A stretch of 64,000 bases of DNA from Bifidobacterium reuteri DSM 23975 (GTDB lineage: Bacteria > Actinomycetota > Actinomycetes > Actinomycetales > Bifidobacteriaceae), in contig NZ_JGZK01000003.1 of NCBI RefSeq assembly GCF_000741695.1, forward strand, positions 186,001-250,000, in the 5' to 3' direction. The notes below the pieces were generated by a model. The model was given only the letters and a program-made list of their open reading frames with translations, was not told the DNA's origin and did no database searches. The translations under genes and the position numbers were made by a program. This document shows positions 56,683 through 64,000 of the stretch, piece after piece (position 1 is the first letter of the stretch; the number at the start of each line of letters is the position of its first letter).

Positions 56683-58779
56683 TCAACGACGGCCGGAACG
56701 GGTGCCGCCCAATCGGAAGGGTGCGCGTTTCGACCTGTTCTGCTTGGAATGACGACGACGCGGACCGTCTGCGTTACCGTATTTGGCCATCATGCGACGA
56801 TCATGACGCTTCGCCGCCTCACCGCGCTCGTCGGTGATGATGCGGTTCTCATCCTTGCGATGAATGCGCTTGCCGCCTACACCGCCATGTCGTGAATCGA
56901 ACCGGTCCGCCTCACGACGGTTCCTGCTCTGACGGCGTTCATCCCCGTATTGACGGTGCTCGCCCCGACCCGTCCTGCTCTTTGTCGCTGCGCGACGATT
57001 CGAGGATTCGTTCCGGCCAGTGGGACGCTCCTGCGGATGTTCGAACAGATAATCGCGACGCTCGGCTTCCGGATTGCTCATGCCGGCCCGCCGTTCGGCC
57101 CGGTTCATCCGACGAGGATTCACATCATGGCCGCCGGCATGGTTGCCGGAGCGGAACGATCTGCTGTCTTGCTTCACGTTGAAGCCCTGTGACTCCTTGG
57201 AATCCCGCGATTCGTAGTCATCACGCTGCGAGCGGTGATACTCCTGAGACAAGGACCGGCCATTCGTCTGCGCGAACTCACCGGGAGCGACATTGGCCAT
57301 CCGTTCGGCGGCGCGACGGCGTCTACGCTCCTTCTTGGCGGCATTGCGCGCCTGCTCGAGCTCGCGTGCCCGAGCCTCACGCTCCTCTTTGCTGATGCGA
57401 GGCGATTCCTTACGGCCTTGATTGCGGCGACGCCCGCCTGCCGGCTGCGACTTGTCCAGATCCCAGCCCATGACCACCTCGGCGGGCTCCCCCACCAGCT
57501 CCATCACTTCCGGAGAATCGTGGGTGACCTCCTGCGGCTTCACGCCTATGCCGGCCTCGCGCAGCATACGACGGGTCTTGCGGCGCTGTTCCGGTAATAC
57601 CAGAGTCACGACGTCACCGGCGCGACCGGCTCGTGCGGTACGCCCGGAGCGATGCAGGAAGGCCTTCGGATCCTCGGGCGGCTCGACCTGCACCACCAGC
57701 TCCACGCCGGACACATCGATGCCTCGGGCGGCAACATCCGTGGCCACCATGACATGCACATCGCCGGATTCGAATGCGGCAAGGTTGCGGTCGCGCTGGT
57801 TCTGGCTCAGGTTGCCGTGCAGCTGCGCTGCGGGTATGCCTTTCTGGGTAAGGCTCTTCGCCAGCTTCTGGGTCTGGAACTTGGTGCGGGTGAACAGGAT
57901 GCGCTGGCCCGTACCGGATGCAAGCGTGCGCACGAGCTCGGGTTTGTCGGCACGGGTGGTCTCGAACACATGATGGGTCATGAGATCCGGTTCGGTTGTG
58001 GCGTCATCCACGCTATGCACCTTCGGATCCTTGAGGAACTCGTTGACCACCTCGTCCACGCCGTGATCAAGCGTGGCGGAGAACAGCATGTGCTGGGCGT
58101 CGGGACGCACCTGCTCCAGCAGTCGTTTGACCGGCGGAAGGAAGCCCATATCCGCCATTTCATCGGCCTCGTCGATGACCACGACTTCCACGCCGGACAA
58201 CGTCAACGCCTTCTGCCGAAGCAGATCCTCAAGCCGTCCGGGGCATGCGACCACAATATCCGCACCCTGGCGCAGATCGCGAATCTGCCGGGCGTACTTC
58301 ACACCGCCATAGACGGTGGTGGTGCCCATGCCATAAATCTGGGCAAGGGGCGCGATCACGTCGTTGATCTGATTGGCCAGTTCACGGGTGGGAGCCAGCA
58401 CCAGACCACGCGGATGCGGAAGGAAGTCATCGGAACGCCGTTCCTCCAGGCGCTCCTGCTTGCGTCGTCTGATCTCACGGCGGAACTCCTCCATGGCGAT
58501 TTCCCCAAGGGAGTCATAATCGCCCAGACGGGACACCAGAGGAATGGAGAATGCGAGAGTCTTGCCGGAACCGGTACGGCCACGGCCGAGGATATCCCGA
58601 CCGTCAAGGGAATCGGGAAGCGTATCCGCCTGGATGGGGAACGCCGTCTTCTTGCCTTCCGAGGCGAGTTCACGGACGATCGGCCCAGGTACGCCGAGCT
58701 CTCCGAACGGAATCGGACGAGCATCATCATTGCCGTTCATGGCAGAATCGGCATCATCATCAAAATCGTTATAGGGCAC
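56683..58779 (-). CDS. DEAD-box RNA helicase with Arg-rich tail
   Basis: A 698-residue ATP-dependent RNA helicase. The Q motif region FGELGVPGPIVRELASEGKK, motif I GRTGSGKT, VVIDEADEMADMGFL (DEAD), FSATLDHG and HRSGRTARAGRAG are intact. From about residue 450 on, a tail rich in Arg, Asn, Asp and Ser (RRRRRAAERM, many R-N-R units) follows, suited to RNA binding in ribosome assembly or cold response. The start is probably the GTG at 58779, which has AAAGG upstream; an ATG at codon 14 is an alternative. It is monocistronic between two terminators. Confidence 0.92.
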   Translation of the reverse strand: MPYNDFDDDADSAMNGNDDARPIPFGELGVPGPIVRELASEGKKTAFPIQADTLPDSLDGRDILGRGRTGSGKTLAFSIPLVSRLGDYDSLGEIAMEEFRREIRRRKQERLEERRSDDFLPHPRGLVLAPTRELANQINDVIAPLAQIYGMGTTTVYGGVKYARQIRDLRQGADIVVACPGRLEDLLRQKALTLSGVEVVVIDEADEMADMGFLPPVKRLLEQVRPDAQHMLFSATLDHGVDEVVNEFLKDPKVHSVDDATTEPDLMTHHVFETTRADKPELVRTLASGTGQRILFTRTKFQTQKLAKSLTQKGIPAAQLHGNLSQNQRDRNLAAFESGDVHVMVATDVAARGIDVSGVELVVQVEPPEDPKAFLHRSGRTARAGRAGDVVTLVLPEQRRKTRRMLREAGIGVKPQEVTHDSPEVMELVGEPAEVVMGWDLDKSQPAGGRRRNQGRKESPRISKEEREARARELEQARNAAKKERRRRRAAERMANVAPGEFAQTNGRSLSQEYHRSQRDDYESRDSKESQGFNVKQDSRSFRSGNHAGGHDVNPRRMNRAERRAGMSNPEAERRDYLFEHPQERPTGRNESSNRRAATKSRTGRGEHRQYGDERRQSRNRREADRFDSRHGGVGGKRIHRKDENRIITDERGEAAKRHDRRMMAKYGNADGPRRRHSKQNRSKRAPFRLGGTRSGRR

Positions 58780-58867
58780 AGTGGCCTTTCATGGATAGGT
58801 ACGCATTGGTGTAGCGCGTAAAATATGCAAACCATGCGAGCCTAGCCCAAGGCCTCTACTTTACAGA

Positions 58868-58905
58868 CAGCGGGGGTCTGCCTCCTGTGAGGCAAACCCC
58901 CGCTG
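58868..58905 (-). terminator. Terminator of the UraA-type permease gene
   Basis: CAGCGGGGGTCTGCCTC (58868-58884) pairs with 58889-58905 with one mismatch around a 4-base loop. TGTCTGTAAAG follows on the minus strand. Confidence 0.75.
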
Positions 58906-58923
58906 CACAGTGGCCGACTGCGG

Positions 58924-60213
58924 CTATAGGATGTCCGGATCATCCTTGTCGATGGTTCCGGTGGCCTTGCCAATGGCCTTGAGGCCATGGTATGCCACCA
59001 GGATCACGATGGTGCCGATGGCGATGCCATTGAACGAGATGCCGGAGACGGTGAAGGCGAACTGTCCGATGGCGATGATCATCGTGATGGCGGCCACCAT
59101 GATATTGACCGGCTTGTCGAAGTTGACCTTGTTCTCCACCCAGATGCGGATGCCGATCATGCCGATCATGCCGTAGAGCAACGTCGTCACGCCGCCAAGC
59201 ACGCCGGCCGGGATCGTGTTGATCACGGCACCGAACTTCGGGCACAGGGACAGGATCAGTGCGAAGGCGGCCGCGCACCAATACGCCGCAGTGGAGTACA
59301 CCTTGGTGGCCGCCATCACACCGATGTTTTCACCGTAGGTGGTGGTGCCGGAGCCGCCGCCGAAACCGGCGAGCGTGGTGCCGAGGCCGTCCGCCATCAA
59401 AGCGGTGCCGATCTGATTGTCGTAATCACGGCCGGTCATCTGCGCCACGGATTTGACGTGGCCCACGTTTTCAGCCACCAGCACGAGCACCACCGGGATG
59501 AACATCGGCAGGATGGAGAAATCAGCCTGCGGCAAGTGGAACTTGGGGAATCCGATCCATCCGGCGTCGGCAATGGCCGAGAAATCCACCTGACCGCGGA
59601 AGCAGGCGTACACGTAGCCGATGAGCACGCCGACGAGGATATTGAGTCGGCCCAGCAGCCCCTTGAACAACACCGCCACCAGCAATACGGCGAGCAAGGT
59701 CACAACAGCGGTATCCGGCGCCTTCTGGAAGTTCGACCAGACGGATGGTGCCAAGTTGAAGCCGATGATGGCCACGATCGCGCCGTTGACCACCGGAGGC
59801 ATGATGATGTCGATCCACTTGGCGCCGGCGTAATGCACCAGCACACCCACCAACGCCAGCAGGATGCCGGTGACCATGATGCCGAAACTGGCCACGGCGA
59901 TGCCCTTATTGGCGGTGGTGACAGCCGTGATCGGAGCGATGAATCCGAATGAGGAGCCAAGGTAGCTGGGCAGCACGTTCCTGTTGATCAGCAGGAACAA
60001 CGCCGTGGACATGGCTGTGAAGAACAGCGTGGTGGACGGGTCGAAGCCTGTGAGGATAGGCACCAGGAAGGTGGCACCGAACATGGCAATGACGTGCTGG
60101 GCGCCGATGCCTGCAGTACGCACCCAAGTCAGGCGTTCGTCGGGTTCAACGACCTCGCCGGGCTGGAGCGTCTTGCCGTCGCCATGCAGCGACCAAGTGA
60201 ACAGATTTTTCAT
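58924..60213 (-). CDS. uraA: Uracil permease-like NCS2 transporter
   Basis: A 429-residue membrane protein with about 12-14 helices. TAGIGAQHVIAMFGATFLVP is the UraA-type start. VLVAENVGHVKSVAQMTGRD carries the conserved glutamate and histidine of the substrate site, and AGFGGGSGTTTYGENIGVMA is the NCS2 signature. AAAGGAG precedes the ATG. These features fit uracil uptake, though other nucleobases are possible. Upstream lies a 329-base region with four alternating half-sites (60362-60472). Confidence 0.9.
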   Translation of the reverse strand: MKNLFTWSLHGDGKTLQPGEVVEPDERLTWVRTAGIGAQHVIAMFGATFLVPILTGFDPSTTLFFTAMSTALFLLINRNVLPSYLGSSFGFIAPITAVTTANKGIAVASFGIMVTGILLALVGVLVHYAGAKWIDIIMPPVVNGAIVAIIGFNLAPSVWSNFQKAPDTAVVTLLAVLLVAVLFKGLLGRLNILVGVLIGYVYACFRGQVDFSAIADAGWIGFPKFHLPQADFSILPMFIPVVLVLVAENVGHVKSVAQMTGRDYDNQIGTALMADGLGTTLAGFGGGSGTTTYGENIGVMAATKVYSTAAYWCAAAFALILSLCPKFGAVINTIPAGVLGGVTTLLYGMIGMIGIRIWVENKVNFDKPVNIMVAAITMIIAIGQFAFTVSGISFNGIAIGTIVILVAYHGLKAIGKATGTIDKDDPDIL

Positions 60214-60361
60214 ACATGAACTCCTTTGGTTCTCCCTCGCGGCGACAACACAACCGTCATCCGCGCATCGTGAGCCATTGTAACCTGTTCACGACTCCCA
60301 CACGTTTCGTCGCACTCTGGTCCGCCGGCCACGGGCCGCCTGCCCTCTCCCCAGTGGAAAC

Positions 60362-60472
60362 AGACCGTATGTTCGCGTTCCGACGAACCTCGCGCGAACA
60401 TACAGTCTTTTCGGCCATGCCAACAGGCTGTATGTGCGCGCCGTCCACGTTGAGACGCGAACATACAGCTTG
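60362..60472. repeat. Two adjacent hairpins built from four alternating GTATGTTCGCG half-sites
   Basis: Hairpin 1: arms 60362-60377 and 60393-60408, 15-base loop. Hairpin 2: arms 60424-60440 and 60456-60472, 15-base loop. All four arms contain GTATGT(T/G)CGCG or its complement, so the arms between the hairpins can also pair. The remainder of 60214-60542 contains the uraA promoter region and no gene that I see. Confidence 0.85.
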
Positions 60473-60542
60473 TACGCACGTTTCCGGGCCTGACCGTCAA
60501 CATCTACCGGCGGCCGAGGAGACCGGCGGCCGTGAAAAGATG

Positions 60543-61373
60543 TCACTTGCCGTAGTATTCGAGCAGATGCGGGTCCACGGAGCGCACCACGTCCACCAAA
60601 TCGCCGTTCGAAAGATACGGACGCTTGAATTCGCGCCAGGGCTCCACCTTGACCTCCCAACGGCCGGATTCCTCATCCAGTACAGGGCGGGCGGTCTGCT
60701 CCCAGCGCACGCGCTTGGAGGTGCGGCCGGTCTCCGGGTCGCGTCGCGTGTAATGCAGGCATGTGCAGTTGGTGATCTTCCAATCATCCGAGTCGGCGCG
60801 ACGCAGGAACTCCTCATCGGAGAGGTCCTCGATGGTGAGCATCAGCGCCAGCATGAAATCGCCGTGCGTGACCATGACCACCGACTCCGCATCGGATTTG
60901 CGGCTCAGGGAATTGAGCACATTGTGCACGCGGTCCTCGGCCACATCGGCGATGGACTCACCCGCCGGCGGACGCCAATACAGCGGATCGGTGTTCTTGA
61001 ACATCCAATTGCGGGCGTAATTGGTTTTGAACTCGTCCTTGGTGATGGTGTTGATCTCACCCCAGGAGCGTTCGCGAATCACCCGGTTCTCCTCCCACTT
61101 GGCCTTCGGAAGGGCCATGGTGGCGGCGGTCTCACGCGTGCGCACATACGGCGAAACCATGTAACGGTCGAACAGCTGCTGCTGTGCAACGATCCAGCGC
61201 CCGATGCAATCGGCCTGCTTACGTCCTATGGCGGTCAGTCGCCAGGAGCGGTCAGGCACAGTGACGTTGTCCTGCGTATACAGCGAGTTGTCGCCACGAT
61301 CACCTGCCTGGACGATGACATTGGCTTCGGACTCACCATGCCGAATCACATACAAATCGAGCGGCATGCTCAT
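60543..61373 (-). CDS. Histidine phosphatase family protein, second
   Basis: A 276-residue protein of the histidine phosphatase superfamily. YVIRHGESEANV holds the catalytic histidine; YVRTRETAATMALP and VVMVTHGDFMLALMLTIEDL give the remaining arginine and histidine. It is longer than glycolytic phosphoglycerate mutase because of inserts such as SWGEINTITKDEFKTNY. GAGGGAC precedes the ATG at 61373. It is probably a small-molecule phosphatase; substrate unknown. It is not in an operon. Confidence 0.82.
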   Translation of the reverse strand: MSMPLDLYVIRHGESEANVIVQAGDRGDNSLYTQDNVTVPDRSWRLTAIGRKQADCIGRWIVAQQQLFDRYMVSPYVRTRETAATMALPKAKWEENRVIRERSWGEINTITKDEFKTNYARNWMFKNTDPLYWRPPAGESIADVAEDRVHNVLNSLSRKSDAESVVMVTHGDFMLALMLTIEDLSDEEFLRRADSDDWKITNCTCLHYTRRDPETGRTSKRVRWEQTARPVLDEESGRWEVKVEPWREFKRPYLSNGDLVDVVRSVDPHLLEYYGK

Positions 61374-61550
61374 ACGATTGTCCCTCGTTTCTCAACACAC
61401 ATTGACCATTACCGTAGCCGAAACGCGGGGCAAGCACAGTGTTCTTCTCCGAGCTGAACCCAAGAATTCACTTGGCGTTCAGCCTCATCTTGATTGCGCA
61501 CCAACCATGATGACCGACGTCGAAACGGAAACGCACTACGATAGGAAACC

Positions 61551-63158
61551 ATGGGGAATAACTCACATATCGACCGTTCGTGGCTCAGCTCCGCCAAGGA
61601 GAGCATCAGCCAGTGGTCATACATCATGTTGAAGGATGCAGATAACAAGGATATCGATTGGGATTGGGTGCGTTCGCTCGATCTGGAACATGGCATCGGC
61701 GTGGCCGAGCCTGAGGATTTGGAACCGGGAGCCGGTTCGAATGTGCACGATATGCTGAAGGCGGATCTCGAGATCCGCGACAGGCTTGAAGCGATTCTCG
61801 CGAAGATGAGCATGGTGTTCATGCGCGACTTCAGCCGTCATATCAAGACCTACGAGCTGCCGCGCGCGCTGGCGTACGCCAATCGGCGTCTGAACGACCA
61901 GATCGTACTGCTGCGCGACCGTGGCGTCGTCGAAGGTCTGTGGACCGTGGCTGACGAGGAACGCGAACGCGTGACCGTTCCGGTACTGACGGCGGCCAAG
62001 GATGGCGTGGTCGTGGACGACATCCAGGATCGCACCGCCGAGATCGTCAACGCACGCGCCGAGCAGCGCAAGGCGGATCGCGCGGCCCGTGACGCCGCTC
62101 GCCATCATCGCCAGATGGCCCTGTTCGACGCCGATGAGGTGAAATATGGATCGGTGGAAGCCGGTCCGGATGAGTCCGCGCCCGCCGACTCCAGTTCCGA
62201 TGCCGGCAGCCCGGATTATCTCGTCGAGGCGCAGCCGGTCATCAACGACGACAATCCAGCGGTTCCCGACGTCGGTCAGATCGCAGCCGCCGAGACCGCC
62301 GTCTCGGAGCCCCGCTTCGCTCGTTTCCGCCACGCAGCCGCCGAGCATGTCGCCGCACGACAGTCGGCTGAGGAGAAGGAATATTGGCGTGCCGTATTCC
62401 TGCCGGGCCGCGACGTGGACAAGGTCATGGGCATCGATCTGGAGACGAACGGCACCGAACCGTACCGCACGTACATCATCGACGTGGGCTTTGAATACAT
62501 GAATATGAAGTCCCCGCGCCCGGCCGACGCGCCTGTCGATTACACGTATGACAAGGATTACTATCAGGGCGGCGACGCCTATGACCAGCATCGCTTCTCG
62601 TTCGGCGTGACCCCCGAGGCCGCACGGCATGGCAACCCGTTCATCATCCAGCTCACCGGCATCGATGTCAGCACACGCGTGGGTGACGAATACCCGTTGT
62701 TCGACGAGGACCCCGAAGCCCAAGCAGACCTGTTGAAGCGCCTGACCTCGCAGCCATTCGTGGCGCACATGGCCACCTTCGAACACAGTTTCTTCATGCT
62801 GAACGTTGCAGGCTATGCCGAGGCCTACCGTAACGGCCATGTGACCATCATCGACACACTACCGATGAGCCGCCTGTGGGATGAGGGTTCGATTCCGTGC
62901 GAAGGACATCCGGACGGAGACAACACGCTCGACGCCTATGCCAAGCGGCAAGGCGCGTTGCGCGAAGATGACGCAGAACGCCATCTGGGCCTTGAGGACA
63001 CGCACATCATGCTGCTGGCGATGAAGCACCATCTGACCCAGCTCAAGGCCGAAGCGCGTGGCCCGTGGGGGCCGGACGGCAAGCCGGGCGTGGGAGGCAA
63101 GCGCATCGTCAAGCATCGCCATATCACCCGGGAGCGCCGCACCCCGATCTACGACTGA
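61551..63158 (+). CDS. DnaQ-fold 3'-5' exonuclease with long unknown N-terminal region
   Basis: A 535-residue protein. The C-terminal 245 residues carry a DEDDh exonuclease: D296 and E298 in MGIDLETNGT, then HMATFEHSFF with E411 where most have D, and H478/D483 in HLGLEDTHIML. The N-terminal 290 residues are a helical region (MLKADLEIRDRLEAILAKMS, then YELPRALAYANRRLNDQIVL) and a middle part with many Ala, Asp and Arg that is probably disordered. I know no family with this whole layout. It may process DNA or RNA ends. It has its own terminator and no functional neighbours. Confidence 0.75.
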   Translation: MGNNSHIDRSWLSSAKESISQWSYIMLKDADNKDIDWDWVRSLDLEHGIGVAEPEDLEPGAGSNVHDMLKADLEIRDRLEAILAKMSMVFMRDFSRHIKTYELPRALAYANRRLNDQIVLLRDRGVVEGLWTVADEERERVTVPVLTAAKDGVVVDDIQDRTAEIVNARAEQRKADRAARDAARHHRQMALFDADEVKYGSVEAGPDESAPADSSSDAGSPDYLVEAQPVINDDNPAVPDVGQIAAAETAVSEPRFARFRHAAAEHVAARQSAEEKEYWRAVFLPGRDVDKVMGIDLETNGTEPYRTYIIDVGFEYMNMKSPRPADAPVDYTYDKDYYQGGDAYDQHRFSFGVTPEAARHGNPFIIQLTGIDVSTRVGDEYPLFDEDPEAQADLLKRLTSQPFVAHMATFEHSFFMLNVAGYAEAYRNGHVTIIDTLPMSRLWDEGSIPCEGHPDGDNTLDAYAKRQGALREDDAERHLGLEDTHIMLLAMKHHLTQLKAEARGPWGPDGKPGVGGKRIVKHRHITRERRTPIYD

Positions 63159-63279
63159 TTGAGGACCTAGCGAGAACCGAACGCTGAGGGAGACATTCGG
63201 CGATGTCCATCGATTGCTATTGGGACACCCAATTGATGCGGCATATGGCGCACTCCCGAAGACTGGATGACCGCTGAAG

Positions 63280-63329
63280 ACAACGAGCCGGCCGATACTG
63301 CGATTACGCGGTATCGGCCGGCTCGTTGT
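63280..63329. terminator. Bidirectional terminator between the exonuclease and dtd genes
   Basis: A perfect 19-bp stem (63280-63298 with 63311-63329) with a 12-base loop, then TTCG. The 120 bases between the exonuclease stop and this hairpin hold no gene. Confidence 0.85.
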
Positions 63330-63366
63330 TCGTCGGTGTTCTCGCCTTATCGCGCATTGTTGCGCT

Positions 63367-63861
63367 CTACCGGCTTTCGCGTTTGTGCGGCATGTCAGTA
63401 TCGGTATCGACCACGATGGTCACCGGACCATCGTTGACCAGCCCCACGCGCATATGCGCGCCGAAACGGCCTTCCCTGACCGACACTCCCCCGGAACGCA
63501 ACGCCTCGTTGAATTTGATCCATACAAGGTCCGCATGTTCCGGCTTGCCGGCCTTGACGAAACTCGGCCGATTGCCCTTATGCACGTCACCATACAAGGT
63601 GAATTGTGAGATCGACAGGATTTCTCCGCCGATGTCCTGGAGGGAACGGTTCATTTTGCCTTGTTCGTCCTCGAAGACACGCAGGTTGAGCACCTTGTGG
63701 GCGAGCCAGGCGATTTCGGCGTCTCCGTCGGCATCGGAGACGCCAACCAGGATCATGTATCCCGGGCCGATCTGCTGCGGCTCGAATGTGGGGTCGATTG
63801 TACCCAGTTCGTTGACGACGTCCACGCTGGCGTGGCTGACCCGTTGAATCACAATACGCAT
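63367..63861 (-). CDS. dtd: D-aminoacyl-tRNA deacylase
   Basis: A 164-residue proofreading enzyme that frees tRNA from D-amino acids and from glycine mischarged on tRNA-Ala. SISQFTLYGDVHKGNRPSF carries the SQFT motif. The Gly-cisPro motif region near the C-terminus (NDGPVTIVVDT) and FGAHMRVGLVNDG are also typical. An insert of about 10 residues after the first strand (NELGTIDPTFEPQQI) is actinobacteria-like. There is no strong ribosome binding site before the ATG. Confidence 0.92.
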   Translation of the reverse strand: MRIVIQRVSHASVDVVNELGTIDPTFEPQQIGPGYMILVGVSDADGDAEIAWLAHKVLNLRVFEDEQGKMNRSLQDIGGEILSISQFTLYGDVHKGNRPSFVKAGKPEHADLVWIKFNEALRSGGVSVREGRFGAHMRVGLVNDGPVTIVVDTDTDMPHKRESR

Positions 63862-63949
63862 ACGCCCGATTATGCCACTGCCGGCGTCATATCAGGCACA
63901 TGCCCCGTTCAATGATCATCGCAAGTCATCGGCGTCACCACAGGTTCAG

Positions 63950-64000
63950 TCACTGATTGAGGCTCGTGGAGATCTGCTGCTCGACACGGTCATAGGCCTG
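63950..64000 (-). CDS. C-terminal end of an unidentified gene (runs off the window)
   Basis: On the minus strand the last 51 bases read without stop as QAYDRVEQQISTSLNQ and end in TGA at 63952-63950. The helical, polar composition looks like a real protein end, but 16 residues are too few to assign a family or be sure. The 88 bases between this stop and dtd hold nothing else clear. Confidence 0.35.
   Translation of the reverse strand, partial: QAYDRVEQQISTSLNQ

Noticed and set aside
60216..61457. 413-codon plus-strand frame across the uraA-phosphatase gap
   Set aside because: Mostly opposite the histidine phosphatase; the part in the gap is translated hairpin repeats, not protein.

Overview
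The window looks like core chromosome of a Bifidobacterium (high-GC actinobacterium). This rests on gene content and order: a fused aroK-aroB gene, a PyrG with a short N-terminal extension, a complete SUF operon as the apparent Fe-S assembly machinery, and glgC and GH13 glycan genes. High G+C and very compact intergenic regions agree with it. The partial sialate O-acetylesterase at the left edge suggests a host-glycan-using strain, but I cannot name the species. There is no phage, IS transposase or CRISPR array. Nearly everything is vertically inherited housekeeping, with one accessory-looking block at about 40.9-55.2 kb.

Layout. 1-5.6 kb: end of a sialate O-acetylesterase, the proton-translocating transhydrogenase operon pntAA-pntAB-pntB (minus) and a long-chain acyl-CoA synthetase (plus). 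5.7-11.2 kb: a minus-strand RNA and ribosome maintenance operon, rsmE-HIT-phoH-ybeY-corC-era. 11.2-13.9 kb: tRNA-Leu(GAG), a SpoU/TrmH methyltransferase and glgC (plus). 14-20.3 kb: sufB-sufD-sufC-sufS-sufU-sufT (minus), interrupted between sufC and sufS by two large hairpins with mutually complementary loops. 20.4-27.6 kb: L,D-transpeptidase, pyrG, aroQ, aroKB and aroC (minus). 27.6-35 kb: a lone prepilin peptidase (plus), then mltG-ruvX-alaS-small membrane protein-DUF948-histidine phosphatase and rpsD (minus). 35-40.4 kb: a PcrA/UvrD helicase with an unusual SYG-rich linker (minus), diverging from the xpt-pbuX purine salvage operon.

40.4-49.2 kb: a Cys-rich small membrane protein, an AlbA_2 regulator/ATPase, and a four-gene surface-glycan cassette (DUF6020 membrane protein, Wzx-like flippase, dolichol-phosphate-mannose-synthase-like GT2, and a GT-C-like membrane protein broken by a one-base frameshift). 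49.2-55.2 kb: a two-permease ABC exporter with its ATPase, divergent from a NarL-type two-component pair likely to control it. 55.3-64 kb: GH13 glycosidase, DEAD-box RNA helicase, UraA-type permease, second histidine phosphatase, a DEDD exonuclease with a long unknown N-terminal region, D-aminoacyl-tRNA deacylase, and a few codons of a further minus-strand gene.

The non-coding DNA is rich in structure. Besides strong bidirectional terminators there are the paired suf hairpins, an array of four alternating GTATGTTCGCG half-sites, a 40-bp duplication derived from the end of uvrD, a 34-bp tandem repeat carrying the pbuX stop codon, and three copies of a dispersed palindromic element. These are the best candidates for undescribed biology here.
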